Source of the DNA: JAICXG01 sp963801255
GTDB lineage: Bacteria > Verrucomicrobiota > Verrucomicrobiia > Chthoniobacterales > UBA10450
DNA: 64,000 bases
Reading direction: 5' to 3'
Assembly (NCBI GenBank): GCA_963801255.1
Contig: CAWDEC010000008.1
Location: 496,001 to 560,000 of the forward strand
Below, piece after piece: positions 17,740 through 26,445 of the stretch. The first letter of the stretch is position 1, and the number at the start of each line of letters is the position of its first letter. The position numbers were made by a program, and so were the translations under genes. The notes below the pieces were generated by a model. It was not told where the DNA came from. It was given only the letters and a program-made list of their open reading frames with translations, and searched no databases.

Positions 17740-19068
17740 GTGCAGCCCGATTCCTACCTCGCATTGGCATTGATCGTTCTCGCCGTCGTTGGGGCGATCG
17801 GCTGGCTACTGCTTTGGAGACGGCTCCAGACGCGCGAAACGGACAACGCGTCGCGCCAGCAACAGTTGCTCGACCGGCTCGAACAGCTCGATCGGGCTCA
17901 GGAGCGCGATGCGAAGCTTTACCGTGAAGAATTCTCCCGCAATCGCGAGGAAGCGGGCGCCGCCGCCAAAGCGCAGCGCGAAGAACTAGCTGCGTCTTTG
18001 ACGAACGTGAGCGATTCGACCTTCAAGTGGTTAGGCGAGATCGCCGCCAGTCTCCGTGGACAGCTTGAACAGGTCGTCAATCAATCCGGCAAGCTGGCAG
18101 ACAAGGTCGATCTCCGCCTGAAAGAGTTGCAGCAGGACAATGCCCAGCAAATCGAGAAGATGCGCGCGACGGTGGACGAAAAGCTGCAGGGAACGCTCGA
18201 GCGCCGACTGGGCGAATCGTTTCAGCTCGTCAGCGAACGGCTCGAACGAGTGCATCAGGGGCTTGGCCAGATGCAGCAACTGGCGAGCGACGTCGGGGGC
18301 CTGCAGCGCGTGCTCACCAATGTGAAAACACGCGGCGGCTGGGGTGAAGTGCAGCTCGGGAATCTTCTCGAGCAAGTGCTGACTCCAGAGCAGTTCATGC
18401 GCAACGTCAAGACGCGCGAAGGCAGTAATGAGATGGTCGATTTCGCTGTGCGCCTGCCAGGGGACGAGAATGGCCAGCCGGTCTGGCTGCCAATCGATGC
18501 GAAATTTCCGATCGAGGATTATCAGCGCCTAACGAGTGCGCAGGAAAGCGGGGATGCGGTGGCAACGGAGGAAGCAATGAAGAGCCTCGAGACGCAGTTG
18601 CGCAAAAGTGCGAAGGAGATTTGCGGTAAGTACATTAACCCACCACGCACGACCGATTTCGCGCTCCTGTTTTTGCCCACAGAAGGATTGTACGCCGAAG
18701 CGATCCGGCGCGTCGGGTTGGTCGATCAAGTGCAGCGTGAATGCCGGGTGGTCTTTGCCGGGCCGACCACGCTGGCGGCGTTGCTTAACAGTTTGCAGAT
18801 GGGCTTTCGCACTCTCGCGATTCAGAAAAGCTCGAGTGAAGTGTGGAACCTGCTCGCGGCCGTGAAAACGGAGTTCGGTAAATTCGGCGGAGTGCTCGAT
18901 GGAGTGAAGAAGAAATTGCAGGAAGCCTCGAACAAGATCGACGAAGTGGATGTACGTTCGCGGGCGATCACGAAAAAGCTGCGCGACGTAGAAGCTTCGC
19001 CGAGCAATCCCGAGCCGCTCCTGCCGGATCTTTTGCCTAACGAGATCGACGGAGAGGATGAGGTTTAG
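17740..19068 (+). CDS. rmuC: DNA recombination protein RmuC
   Basis: RmuC limits DNA rearrangements and has a nuclease-like domain. The 442 residues begin with a membrane segment (about 5-25), then a long coiled coil (about 30-190), then the RmuC domain with RGGWGEVQLGNLLEQVLTPEQF near 198, WLPIDAKFPIEDYQRL near 250 and FLPTEGLYAEAIRR near 312. The start is the GTG at 17740. Two copies of the dispersed octamer lie within it, encoding QRLTS and LPNE; a third, near-match (GGTTAGGC) is at 18031. Confidence 0.92.
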   Translation: MQPDSYLALALIVLAVVGAIGWLLLWRRLQTRETDNASRQQQLLDRLEQLDRAQERDAKLYREEFSRNREEAGAAAKAQREELAASLTNVSDSTFKWLGEIAASLRGQLEQVVNQSGKLADKVDLRLKELQQDNAQQIEKMRATVDEKLQGTLERRLGESFQLVSERLERVHQGLGQMQQLASDVGGLQRVLTNVKTRGGWGEVQLGNLLEQVLTPEQFMRNVKTREGSNEMVDFAVRLPGDENGQPVWLPIDAKFPIEDYQRLTSAQESGDAVATEEAMKSLETQLRKSAKEICGKYINPPRTTDFALLFLPTEGLYAEAIRRVGLVDQVQRECRVVFAGPTTLAALLNSLQMGFRTLAIQKSSSEVWNLLAAVKTEFGKFGGVLDGVKKKLQEASNKIDEVDVRSRAITKKLRDVEASPSNPEPLLPDLLPNEIDGEDEV

Positions 19069-19152
19069 GCGATGCGATGGCAGCGCCACGTCGGCTTCCG
19101 GATCATACGGCGATCGACAAACCAGTTTGGAGCTCGACTTCGCCGTCAGGAG

Positions 19153-20967
19153 CTACAGCACGGCGTCCCATTTGCTCTTGTCCTTCAGCAAGAGCTCGCG
19201 CAAGAGACGAACGGGCGGTGCGCCGTGGTTGAGCAGTTCATCGTGAAATTTCTCCAGAGTGAAATTGGTGCCTTCCTGGGCTTTGTAATCGTCGCGTAGT
19301 TTTAGGATCTGCAATTTGCCTAACGTGTAGTTCAGATAACCCGGGTCGAACGTGCCGCGCATCGCTTCCGAGTAGGATGGCTTTTCTTCGTAGTAGCAAT
19401 TCTCGTGGAAGAATTTCGCGGCATCGACGACCGACATTCCCTGGGTGTGTATCTTGATCGAGACGCAAAGCCGGCAAAGTCGCAGCATCGCCTCGTCGGC
19501 CTGCGCCATGCGGTATTTTGCGGCTCGCACCTTTTGCTCCGGACTCGGATTTGGCGTGCTGCCATAGCCTTGGTCGAGCATCATTTGCTCGGCATAGTGC
19601 GCCCAGCCTTCGACGAAAGCATAGCTGTTGAAAATCTTTTCGATCTGGGTCGCGTTCGAGGCGTTGAGGTGGAGGAATTGGACGTAATGGCCGGGATAAG
19701 CCTCGTGGATGGAGACAATATCGGTGGTGTAAAAATTGAATGAGGTCAGCCACTCATCCTTTTGTTTCTCCGTCCAGTTATCCTCAGGCGGCGTAACGTA
19801 ATAGTAGGCTTGGCTCGCCTTCTTCTCGAATGGCCCAGGCGTATCCATCGAGGCAAAGGTAGTTGCGCGAGCAAACTGGGGAGTCGCCAGAACCGTCGCT
19901 CGCACGTCGGACGGGATACCGACGACGTGATGGTCCAATACCCATTGCCGGATTTGATCCAGGTCCTTCGCCACATCCGGGATCAATTCTTCGGGTTTGG
20001 CATGCTCCTGTTGGATCGCTTTGAAAACGTCGATTGGCTTTTTCGTCGGATCGATGGCGTGCGCCGCATCGGCAAAGACCTGCTGCTCTTCCTTCAAACG
20101 CTGAAGCCCAATGCCGAGCAACTTGTCGGGCGCCATGTCGACCAATTCGGTCGCAGCCAGTGCCTTTTGATACTTGGCGGTGCCGAGTGCGAAATTCGCA
20201 GTCGCTTTTGGCAGGCGCTCCTTTTGCAGCCAGTTTGCGAAATCGCGCAATGCTGCCGCCGCTTTTTTGTTCGAATCGCGAAAGGAATCCATGAGCGAGG
20301 AGTCGTCCAGGTCCTTGAGCGCAGCGACCAAGTCCTTTTCGAGAAAGTCCGCCGACCCATTGGCGATTTGAATTCCAAGATCTACGTAAGGTTTGGGCAA
20401 AACCGGAGCGAGATTGGTTTTGGCCGCGGTCATAATATTTGCCGCCTGGTCTTCGATCGTGACGATATCGCGCACCCGGTCATCCAGCGGTTTGAAATCA
20501 CGCTTGATGTAGATGTTGAGGTTGAGTGCGCTGGCGTAGGTCATGGGGTTCTTGTCGAAGGCGCCCAGGTCCTCAATCCGAAGGAGCTGACTCGCGATCG
20601 CGCTGAGCAGAATGCGGCGGTCGATCTCCGCCCGCTGGCTTAGCTTACTCCCGTCGAGTTGTGAGAATGCATTTTGGAAACGGTGTAACCGCTCAAGTTC
20701 AGCGTCGATCGCCAGACGGGTGTAGTCGCCGATCTTGCCATCGTATTGATGCAGACCGAGCGCGACACCCAGCAACGGCCGGGCGGCCAGGTAGCCGCTG
20801 ATAAAATCGAGCGCCATTTTGTCGAACTGGGAATCTGGGTCGTTCGCGAGCACCGGTGACGGGGTAGGCGTCTTGGCGCTTTGCTTCTTTTTTGTCCCGG
20901 CGGCGAGCATCGTAATTGCTACGCCTAACGAAAAAGCGATCACCAGGAGGTTTCGAAGCGATTTCAT
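19153..20967 (-). CDS. DUF885 family secreted hydrolase
   Basis: DUF885 proteins are predicted zinc peptidases of the envelope; few have been characterised. The 604 residues start with a signal peptide (about 1-24), followed by a Ser/Pro/Thr linker. The family signature SIHEAYPGHYVQFLHL lies near residue 420 and supplies the HExxxGH metal site; FVEGWAHYAEQMM near 455 is the second conserved block. It is transcribed away from the S41 protease gene, with about 100 bases between them. Confidence 0.9.
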   Translation of the reverse strand: MKSLRNLLVIAFSLGVAITMLAAGTKKKQSAKTPTPSPVLANDPDSQFDKMALDFISGYLAARPLLGVALGLHQYDGKIGDYTRLAIDAELERLHRFQNAFSQLDGSKLSQRAEIDRRILLSAIASQLLRIEDLGAFDKNPMTYASALNLNIYIKRDFKPLDDRVRDIVTIEDQAANIMTAAKTNLAPVLPKPYVDLGIQIANGSADFLEKDLVAALKDLDDSSLMDSFRDSNKKAAAALRDFANWLQKERLPKATANFALGTAKYQKALAATELVDMAPDKLLGIGLQRLKEEQQVFADAAHAIDPTKKPIDVFKAIQQEHAKPEELIPDVAKDLDQIRQWVLDHHVVGIPSDVRATVLATPQFARATTFASMDTPGPFEKKASQAYYYVTPPEDNWTEKQKDEWLTSFNFYTTDIVSIHEAYPGHYVQFLHLNASNATQIEKIFNSYAFVEGWAHYAEQMMLDQGYGSTPNPSPEQKVRAAKYRMAQADEAMLRLCRLCVSIKIHTQGMSVVDAAKFFHENCYYEEKPSYSEAMRGTFDPGYLNYTLGKLQILKLRDDYKAQEGTNFTLEKFHDELLNHGAPPVRLLRELLLKDKSKWDAVL

Positions 20968-21069
20968 TGGGTGGAGTTTAAAGACGGATCACAGGGTTGT
21001 CATGCCGACTGACTGGCAAATGCGCGGGAATGAACGAGAGTCGACCCATTGGGTCCAAGGATGATCATG

Positions 21070-22392
21070 ATGAAGCGACATCTCGCGTTCCGCCCCGGCC
21101 TGCCGCTGGTCGTGACGCTTTTCTTTTGCCTCGCGAGCATTGCCGCGAGCGGCGCGGCCGATCCCGAGCCGACCACCGCCAATAACGGCGAAGACAACGG
21201 CTACTCCGAGATCGCCACTTTCGCCAAGGCGGTTGAGCTGATCCGGCAGGATTACGTAGACGGACAGAAGGTCAGTTATCACGATCTCATCTACGCCGCG
21301 ATGAAGGGCATGCTTTCTTCGCTCGATCCGCACAGTCAGTTCATGGATCCGGACGATTTCAAGGACATGCAGGACGATACCCGGAGCCGCTTCAATGGCC
21401 TCGGCGTGGAAGTCGCGATCAAGGATGGATTGCTCACCGTCGTCACGCCGATGGAAGATACTCCGGCTGCCCAGGCAGGCATCCAGTCGGGCGATCAGAT
21501 TCTAAAAATCAACGGCGTTTCCACCGATAAGCTCGGCTTGCAGGACGCAGTCGACGTTTTGCGCGGCGAACCGGGGAAGAAAGTTAGCCTTACGATTCTC
21601 AGACCGTCGACCAAGGAGATCAAGGAATACGCGCTCGAGCGCAAGGAAATCAAGGTGCAAAGCGTGAAAGGCACATGTCTGCTTGATCCCGAGCTGACCG
21701 GACCTTTCAAGGTTGGCTACGTCCGGATCGTGCAGTTCAATGAGCCGACGGCGGATGAATTTGGGAAGGCGCTCGACAATTTGCAAAAGCAAGGCATGCA
21801 GGCGCTCGTTCTTGATCTGCGCAACAATCCCGGTGGTTTACTTAACAGCGCGGTCGACATTCTTGGACAATTTCTTCCACCGAATACGAAGGTTGTTTCC
21901 ACTCAGGGACGGGTATCGTCGCAGAAGCACGACTACTCTACGCCGAACGGCGTGAAAGAGCGCCCGCGTTTCCCGTTGGTCGTTCTTGTGAATGAGGGAA
22001 GCGCCAGCGGGTCGGAGATCGTGGCCGGCGCGCTAAAAGATTTGCACCGGGCAATCGTGGTGGGCGAGACGACCTTCGGCAAAGGTTCGGTACAAAACGT
22101 CATGCAACTGCCTGATGGCTCAGCCCTACGTTTCACGACCGCGAAATATTATACGCCGAGCAAAGTCGTCATTCAGGGCAACGGCGTCGAGCCAAACATC
22201 CTCGTCCCGCTCACCCCCGACCAGGACCGTGCCGTCGCCGTCCTGCGCAATAACGACAAAATCCAACCAGCCGAAGCGACCCGCATCGTCAAAGCGAAAG
22301 ACGTGCAAATGATGCGGGCGATCGATGCGCTCAAAGGCGTGATGATTTACGCCCAGGAAACCGCACCCAAAGGGAGCGCGGTAAAAAAGTAG
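21070..22392 (+). CDS. C-terminal processing peptidase (S41 family, CtpA-like)
   Basis: S41 proteases cut C-termini of periplasmic proteins. After a signal peptide (KRHLAFRPGLPLVVTLFFCL) come a leading helical region, a PDZ domain (about 105-185) and the catalytic core. The catalytic Ser is in NEGSASGSEIVAGAL near 310 and the Lys in GETTFGKGSVQ near 335. Several ATGs are close together (21061, 21067, 21070). The last gives a typical signal start and best spacing to AAGG at 21057-21060, but the first cannot be excluded. Confidence 0.92.
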   Translation: MKRHLAFRPGLPLVVTLFFCLASIAASGAADPEPTTANNGEDNGYSEIATFAKAVELIRQDYVDGQKVSYHDLIYAAMKGMLSSLDPHSQFMDPDDFKDMQDDTRSRFNGLGVEVAIKDGLLTVVTPMEDTPAAQAGIQSGDQILKINGVSTDKLGLQDAVDVLRGEPGKKVSLTILRPSTKEIKEYALERKEIKVQSVKGTCLLDPELTGPFKVGYVRIVQFNEPTADEFGKALDNLQKQGMQALVLDLRNNPGGLLNSAVDILGQFLPPNTKVVSTQGRVSSQKHDYSTPNGVKERPRFPLVVLVNEGSASGSEIVAGALKDLHRAIVVGETTFGKGSVQNVMQLPDGSALRFTTAKYYTPSKVVIQGNGVEPNILVPLTPDQDRAVAVLRNNDKIQPAEATRIVKAKDVQMMRAIDALKGVMIYAQETAPKGSAVKK

Positions 22393-22502
22393 CGCCTTTT
22401 CAAACGCGGAAACGGGAAGAGCGCGCGAAGGATAACTCGCCTGCTGCTGATTTTTTTCGTTTTCTCCATCCCATGCCCGCTCTCTGCTGCTAAATATACG
22501 GC

Positions 22503-23513
22503 ATGATGTTGGCGATCGAAACTTCGTGTGACGAAACCGCTGTTGCCATCCTGCGCGGTAGCGAGCTACTCGCGAGCGAGGTCGCTTCTCAGGTCACCGC
22601 GCATCAACCGTATGGCGGCGTCGTTCCAGAGGTCGCTTCGCGTCAACATCTCCAACACATTCCGGAACTTCTTGTCCGAGCGGTCGAATCTGCCGGATTG
22701 TCGTTAGGCGAGATCGACGCTTTTGCCGCCACCAGCGGGCCCGGCCTGGCCAGTTCGCTCATGATCGGCGTCTCGCTGGCGAAGGGTCTCGCGCTTGGTT
22801 TCGGCAAACCGTTTCTCGCCATTAATCATCTCGAGGGCCATCTCCTCTCGCCTTTTTTCGGCAGCGAACACACGATCAAGCCGAATCTTTCCCTTATCGT
22901 CAGCGGCGGCCATACGTTACTCGTGGAAGTAGATGGTCTGGGCGACTATCGCATCATCGGCCAGACGCTCGACGACGCTGCCGGCGAAGCATTCGACAAG
23001 GTGGCAAAGATGCTCGGCCTTGCCTATCCGGGCGGACCCGAGATCGAGGGCTGCGCACATGGCGGCGATCCGACGCGCTTCGATCTGCCCCGCGGAATGC
23101 ATAACTCGGGCGACTTCAACTTCAGCTTCAGCGGGCTAAAAACCGCCGTTCGATATCTTCTTCCGAAGTTACCGACTGCGCCTGACGAATTCGCCAAAGC
23201 GAAGCGGGACATGTGCGCTTCCTTTCAGCGTGCAGTCGTCGATGTGCTCGTGGCCAAGACCATCGCCGCGGCCCGACATTGCGGCGACCGGCTGATCACG
23301 ATCAGCGGCGGCGTAAGTTGCAACCGCGAACTGCGCGAACAGATGTCCGAGGCCAGCCAGCGTGCAGGCCTCGAGCTGCGCTTCGCCGTTCCTCGTCTCT
23401 GCACCGACAACGCTGCCATGATTGCCTTTGTCGCCCAGCTCCGCCTCGCACGCGGCAATTTCACGCCGCTAACGACCGAGATCGATCCGAACCTGTCGCT
23501 CGTGAATCGTTAG
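22503..23513 (+). CDS. tsaD: tRNA N6-threonylcarbamoyladenosine transferase TsaD
   Basis: TsaD, with TsaB and TsaE, attaches the threonylcarbamoyl group to A37 of ANN-decoding tRNAs. The 336 residues are of normal length, with AIETSCDETAVAIL at the start, the metal-binding INHLEGHLLSP near 110, SGGHTLLV near 138 and SGGVSCN near 262. Its stop codon TAG lies inside a dispersed octamer (23508-23515) that, read on the other strand, also gives the TAA stop of the convergent gene. Confidence 0.95.
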   Translation: MMLAIETSCDETAVAILRGSELLASEVASQVTAHQPYGGVVPEVASRQHLQHIPELLVRAVESAGLSLGEIDAFAATSGPGLASSLMIGVSLAKGLALGFGKPFLAINHLEGHLLSPFFGSEHTIKPNLSLIVSGGHTLLVEVDGLGDYRIIGQTLDDAAGEAFDKVAKMLGLAYPGGPEIEGCAHGGDPTRFDLPRGMHNSGDFNFSFSGLKTAVRYLLPKLPTAPDEFAKAKRDMCASFQRAVVDVLVAKTIAAARHCGDRLITISGGVSCNRELREQMSEASQRAGLELRFAVPRLCTDNAAMIAFVAQLRLARGNFTPLTTEIDPNLSLVNR

Positions 23514-23851
23514 GCAAAGGACAGTAATTGCTTCCCCGAAGCGCAGGATGCGCAGATGCAGGAGGACGCCAAATTCGCTTCCAGGCGGGCGAGTATCTCA
23601 GGCTTAATCCTCATCTCGGCGCACCAGCAGCCTGTCGCGCTTTTCCCATCATTAACAAGCGCGCACTCATTGGGTTTGCCGCAGAGTGGGCAAATTCCAC
23701 TTGATGAAGAAGAGTAGGGACAATTGCGACAGCTGTTTTGGCAACACGAACCGCGACGAAGCAGAAATTCGCGCGTCAGTGCGCCATCACCGTCGAAGTC
23801 GGATGGAGAGGCGAAAAGGAAGTCTTCCCCTGCCGGGTTATCCTTACCCAT
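23510..23851 (-). CDS. Cys-rich protein (DUF5522-like plus CWC-like motif)
   Basis: The 113 residues carry eleven or more cysteines. The first block, REFLLRRGSCCQNSCRNCPY (about 27-46), resembles DUF5522. The second, CPLCGKPNECALVNDGKSATGCWC (about 54-77), resembles the Cys-rich CWC family. Both are presumed metal-binding; function unknown. Having the two in one chain may be a natural fusion. The 3' end overlaps tsaD by 4 bases in convergent orientation. Confidence 0.82.
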   Translation of the reverse strand: MGKDNPAGEDFLFASPSDFDGDGALTREFLLRRGSCCQNSCRNCPYSSSSSGICPLCGKPNECALVNDGKSATGCWCAEMRIKPEILARLEANLASSCICASCASGKQLLSFA

Positions 23852-23963
23852 AACTTAGGTTGCGGCGCCGCCGAGTCCGGCGAGCGCCCGGGACGACCTC
23901 CTCAAGGAAGTCCGCGGCGGGCGAAGATTCTTCGTCGACATCAATGAGAGTTACTGGCAACCT

Positions 23964-25964
23964 TCATTTGGAGTTATCCTTTGCGTAGCTTACGCTGCTT
24001 GCATCAGTCGCGCGGGCGCCCGATAGCTTCGTCTCTAAGTTTACTCGCAGGCCTCCGTAGATCCCAAAGCCCGGGTGCTCGAACCCGGTAGGATCCTGAT
24101 AATGCTCGTCAAACAAATTCGTCGCACGCGCAAAGACCGTAAGATACTTCGTTGCCTCATACTGCGCGGCAAGGTTAGCGACATAGTAGGAATCGGTTCT
24201 AAGTCGAGTGATGGAAAAACTGCGGTTTCCGTCCACCTGTGGTCCGACATACACCATCGTCGTTGCAAGCAAGAGCTTGGGAATTGGCCGCCAACTCGCA
24301 GTTAGGCTGGCACGATTTTTCGGACGGCGAAGCAATTCCAATCCGGTATCCTCGTCGGTAGCTTCCGTGTAGGTGTAATCCGCGCGCAGCTCGAAACGAT
24401 CGTTCCAGGAATAGGAAGCAAATGCCTCTACTCCCTGAGTCGTCGCTTTTCCTACATTTATCAGCGTGGTGAAAGTGGCGTTATTCGAAATAAGATTGGT
24501 GATGTCATTATGGAAGTAAGTCGCTCCAAAGCGAACGTGCTCATCGAAGAGGGGCTGCTCGAACCCGGCATCGTAACCTTCACTCTCCTCCGGTTGCAGG
24601 TTGGGGTTGGCGAAAAAACCGAATGCCGGAAAGCTAACAAAAAGGTCCGTTAAGGTCGGTGCTTTGAAACCTGTTCCATACGTCGCTTTTAACTTCGTCC
24701 CGATCGTGGGGATAATGTAGACAGGGGCGACCCGCCAGGTCGTTTTCCCGCCGAAGCGCTCATTTGCATCGTAACGGACACTCGCTGTGGCATAGAGATT
24801 ATGGACAACCTCCGTTTGCAACTCGCCGAAGCCTGCCGCGTTAGCGTTCTCGGCTGAGATCGGGCTATCAATTAGGCGGTCATTCTGGTCTTCAACGCCT
24901 AGCAGCAACGTGTAATTCTTTGCCAGCGCGATAGTGCCGAGCCAGTTAAACTTTATTCGGTCGCCGCGACTCGCGTTTGGCGGTGGGACGCCAAAGCCGG
25001 TGTCAGGCTCCTGAGTCTCCGTATCGTAATAGGTGTAGGCCAGGCCGGCGCTATTCTTGAATGTGCCGTTGAAAAGAGAAAGGTGCGCTTCGCCACGGGC
25101 GAAGATCTGGTCCGCGCTCTGCTCGCTCTGTTCAGCGGCGGGCACGCTCGGGAAGACCGAGAAATCGTCGCCGGTAAAGAACAGATCTGCGTTGGTATAA
25201 CGGACTACACCGCTGATTCCAAAATCATCGGTAAAGTCATAGCCGACCCTGGTTGAGAAGGTGGTGTTCTCGTAGCTGTCGTCATTCCGCTTTCTGCCCG
25301 GGGGCAGCAAATCCAACGGCGTGACCGGAGTGCTGTCAGAAACAAAATGCTGGACGTTGACCGCGTAATTGAAGCGCCCAATCGAACCACTGGCGCTGCC
25401 AGCTTGGTTAAAGGTATCGAACGACCCTCCTTCCAGGGAGCCGGTAAAAGTGGGCGGTCCGTCGCCCTTTTTCGTCACCAAATTGATCACACCACCAAGC
25501 GCATCGGAACCATACAGACTGCTCTGCGGTCCGCGTAACACTTCGACCCTTGCCAAGTCCCAGGTCAGCACCTGTCCGAAATCAAATCCGCCAGTTCCAC
25601 TCGGGTCATTAACGTCGATGCCATCGATAATCACTTTGGTGTGGTTGGAATTAGTTCCGCGCGTAAAGACAGACGTCTGCGCGCCGGGTCCACCGGCCTG
25701 AACGACGTTCAAGCCCGGCACCGTCTCCAACACGTCAGGCAATGTGCGTTGCTGATTGCGCGCGATTTCGTCATCCGTAACGACGGTCACGGAACTGCCG
25801 ACCTGCTCAACCGGCGTATCGATACGTGTCGCGCTCACGACAATTTCTTCCACCTGAGATTCGCCCGGTGTCGGCGAAGGGGTCGCTTCCTGAGCACGAG
25901 CGAGTGGCGACGCGCCTGACAAAACTGCCATAACTACCAACCAACCACGTGGGTCTTTCCACAT
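23964..25964 (-). CDS. TonB-dependent outer-membrane receptor, BtuB-like (cobalamin uptake)
   Basis: The receptor is predicted to import vitamin B12 or a related corrinoid across the outer membrane. After a signal peptide and Pro/Ser/Thr linker comes the TonB box region (EEIVVSATRID), then the plug (about 45-160, with LPDVLETVPGLNVVQAGGPG and VEVLRGPQSSLYGSDALGGVINLVTK) and a beta-barrel ending in VNLETKL. The BtuB assignment rests on the cobalamin riboswitch just upstream. The start is ATG at 25964, with GGAGGA 8 bases before it; a TTG six bases upstream is less likely. The exact dispersed octamer is absent from the whole gene. Confidence 0.9.
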   Translation of the reverse strand: MWKDPRGWLVVMAVLSGASPLARAQEATPSPTPGESQVEEIVVSATRIDTPVEQVGSSVTVVTDDEIARNQQRTLPDVLETVPGLNVVQAGGPGAQTSVFTRGTNSNHTKVIIDGIDVNDPSGTGGFDFGQVLTWDLARVEVLRGPQSSLYGSDALGGVINLVTKKGDGPPTFTGSLEGGSFDTFNQAGSASGSIGRFNYAVNVQHFVSDSTPVTPLDLLPPGRKRNDDSYENTTFSTRVGYDFTDDFGISGVVRYTNADLFFTGDDFSVFPSVPAAEQSEQSADQIFARGEAHLSLFNGTFKNSAGLAYTYYDTETQEPDTGFGVPPPNASRGDRIKFNWLGTIALAKNYTLLLGVEDQNDRLIDSPISAENANAAGFGELQTEVVHNLYATASVRYDANERFGGKTTWRVAPVYIIPTIGTKLKATYGTGFKAPTLTDLFVSFPAFGFFANPNLQPEESEGYDAGFEQPLFDEHVRFGATYFHNDITNLISNNATFTTLINVGKATTQGVEAFASYSWNDRFELRADYTYTEATDEDTGLELLRRPKNRASLTASWRPIPKLLLATTMVYVGPQVDGNRSFSITRLRTDSYYVANLAAQYEATKYLTVFARATNLFDEHYQDPTGFEHPGFGIYGGLRVNLETKLSGARATDASSVSYAKDNSK

Positions 25965-26079
25965 AACCAAGTCTCCTCCAATTGTTGAGAGGCGGACTTG
26001 TCGGCAAAGCGGATCGGTCCACGGCTCTCATTCTTCTTTTCTGCGAAGAAGTTTTATCGAGCCCTCTGCACACGCAGGG

Positions 26080-26330
26080 ACACGAATGAGGTGGAGCGGG
26101 CAAATATTCTGGCTCCTGGCTTGCGGCGTTTGCCTAACGACTCACGCACACCTTCTTCCCGCCTTCACCGCCGGCTCGCGCCTAACGATTGGCTCATGGA
26201 AAGTTGTATCCAGTTACAGCAGCGCAACTGCTCCCGGTTCACACGGGATTTCTCGCGCCGATCCACTGATCAAACTCGCAAAGAACTGGAGGGAGAGATA
26301 GGCGACGCCGTAAAGCACGGCAAGACATTT
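26080..26330 (-). ncRNA. Cobalamin riboswitch
   Basis: On the minus strand, upstream of the BtuB-like receptor, the RNA contains the conserved core around 26258-26211 (GAAATCCCGTGTGAACCGGG, then AGCAGTTGCGCTGCTGTAAC). The B12 box AAGCCAGGAGCC lies at about 26122-26107. These match the cobalamin riboswitch pattern of a GTG-AA loop, GCxACTGTAA-like segment and GCCAGGAG box in the right order. Outer boundaries are approximate. It probably lowers receptor expression when adenosylcobalamin is plentiful. Two copies of the dispersed octamer lie in the variable arms (26132-26139 and 26180-26187). Confidence 0.85.
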
Positions 26331-26445
26331 CCTCAACGGAAAACCTCGGCGGCGCGGATATGCCCGTTGCTGTCAGAATCGCTCTTCGCAGCTTGCGCTT
26401 CCTGAAGCGCGATTTATTTGTCAGCTTCCCTGAACGCTTGCCGCC

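Noticed and set aside
19762..20643. Antisense open frame (293 codons) in the DUF885 gene
   Set aside because: The DUF885 reading has a signal peptide and the HEAYPGH motif; the other strand has neither motifs nor a ribosome site.
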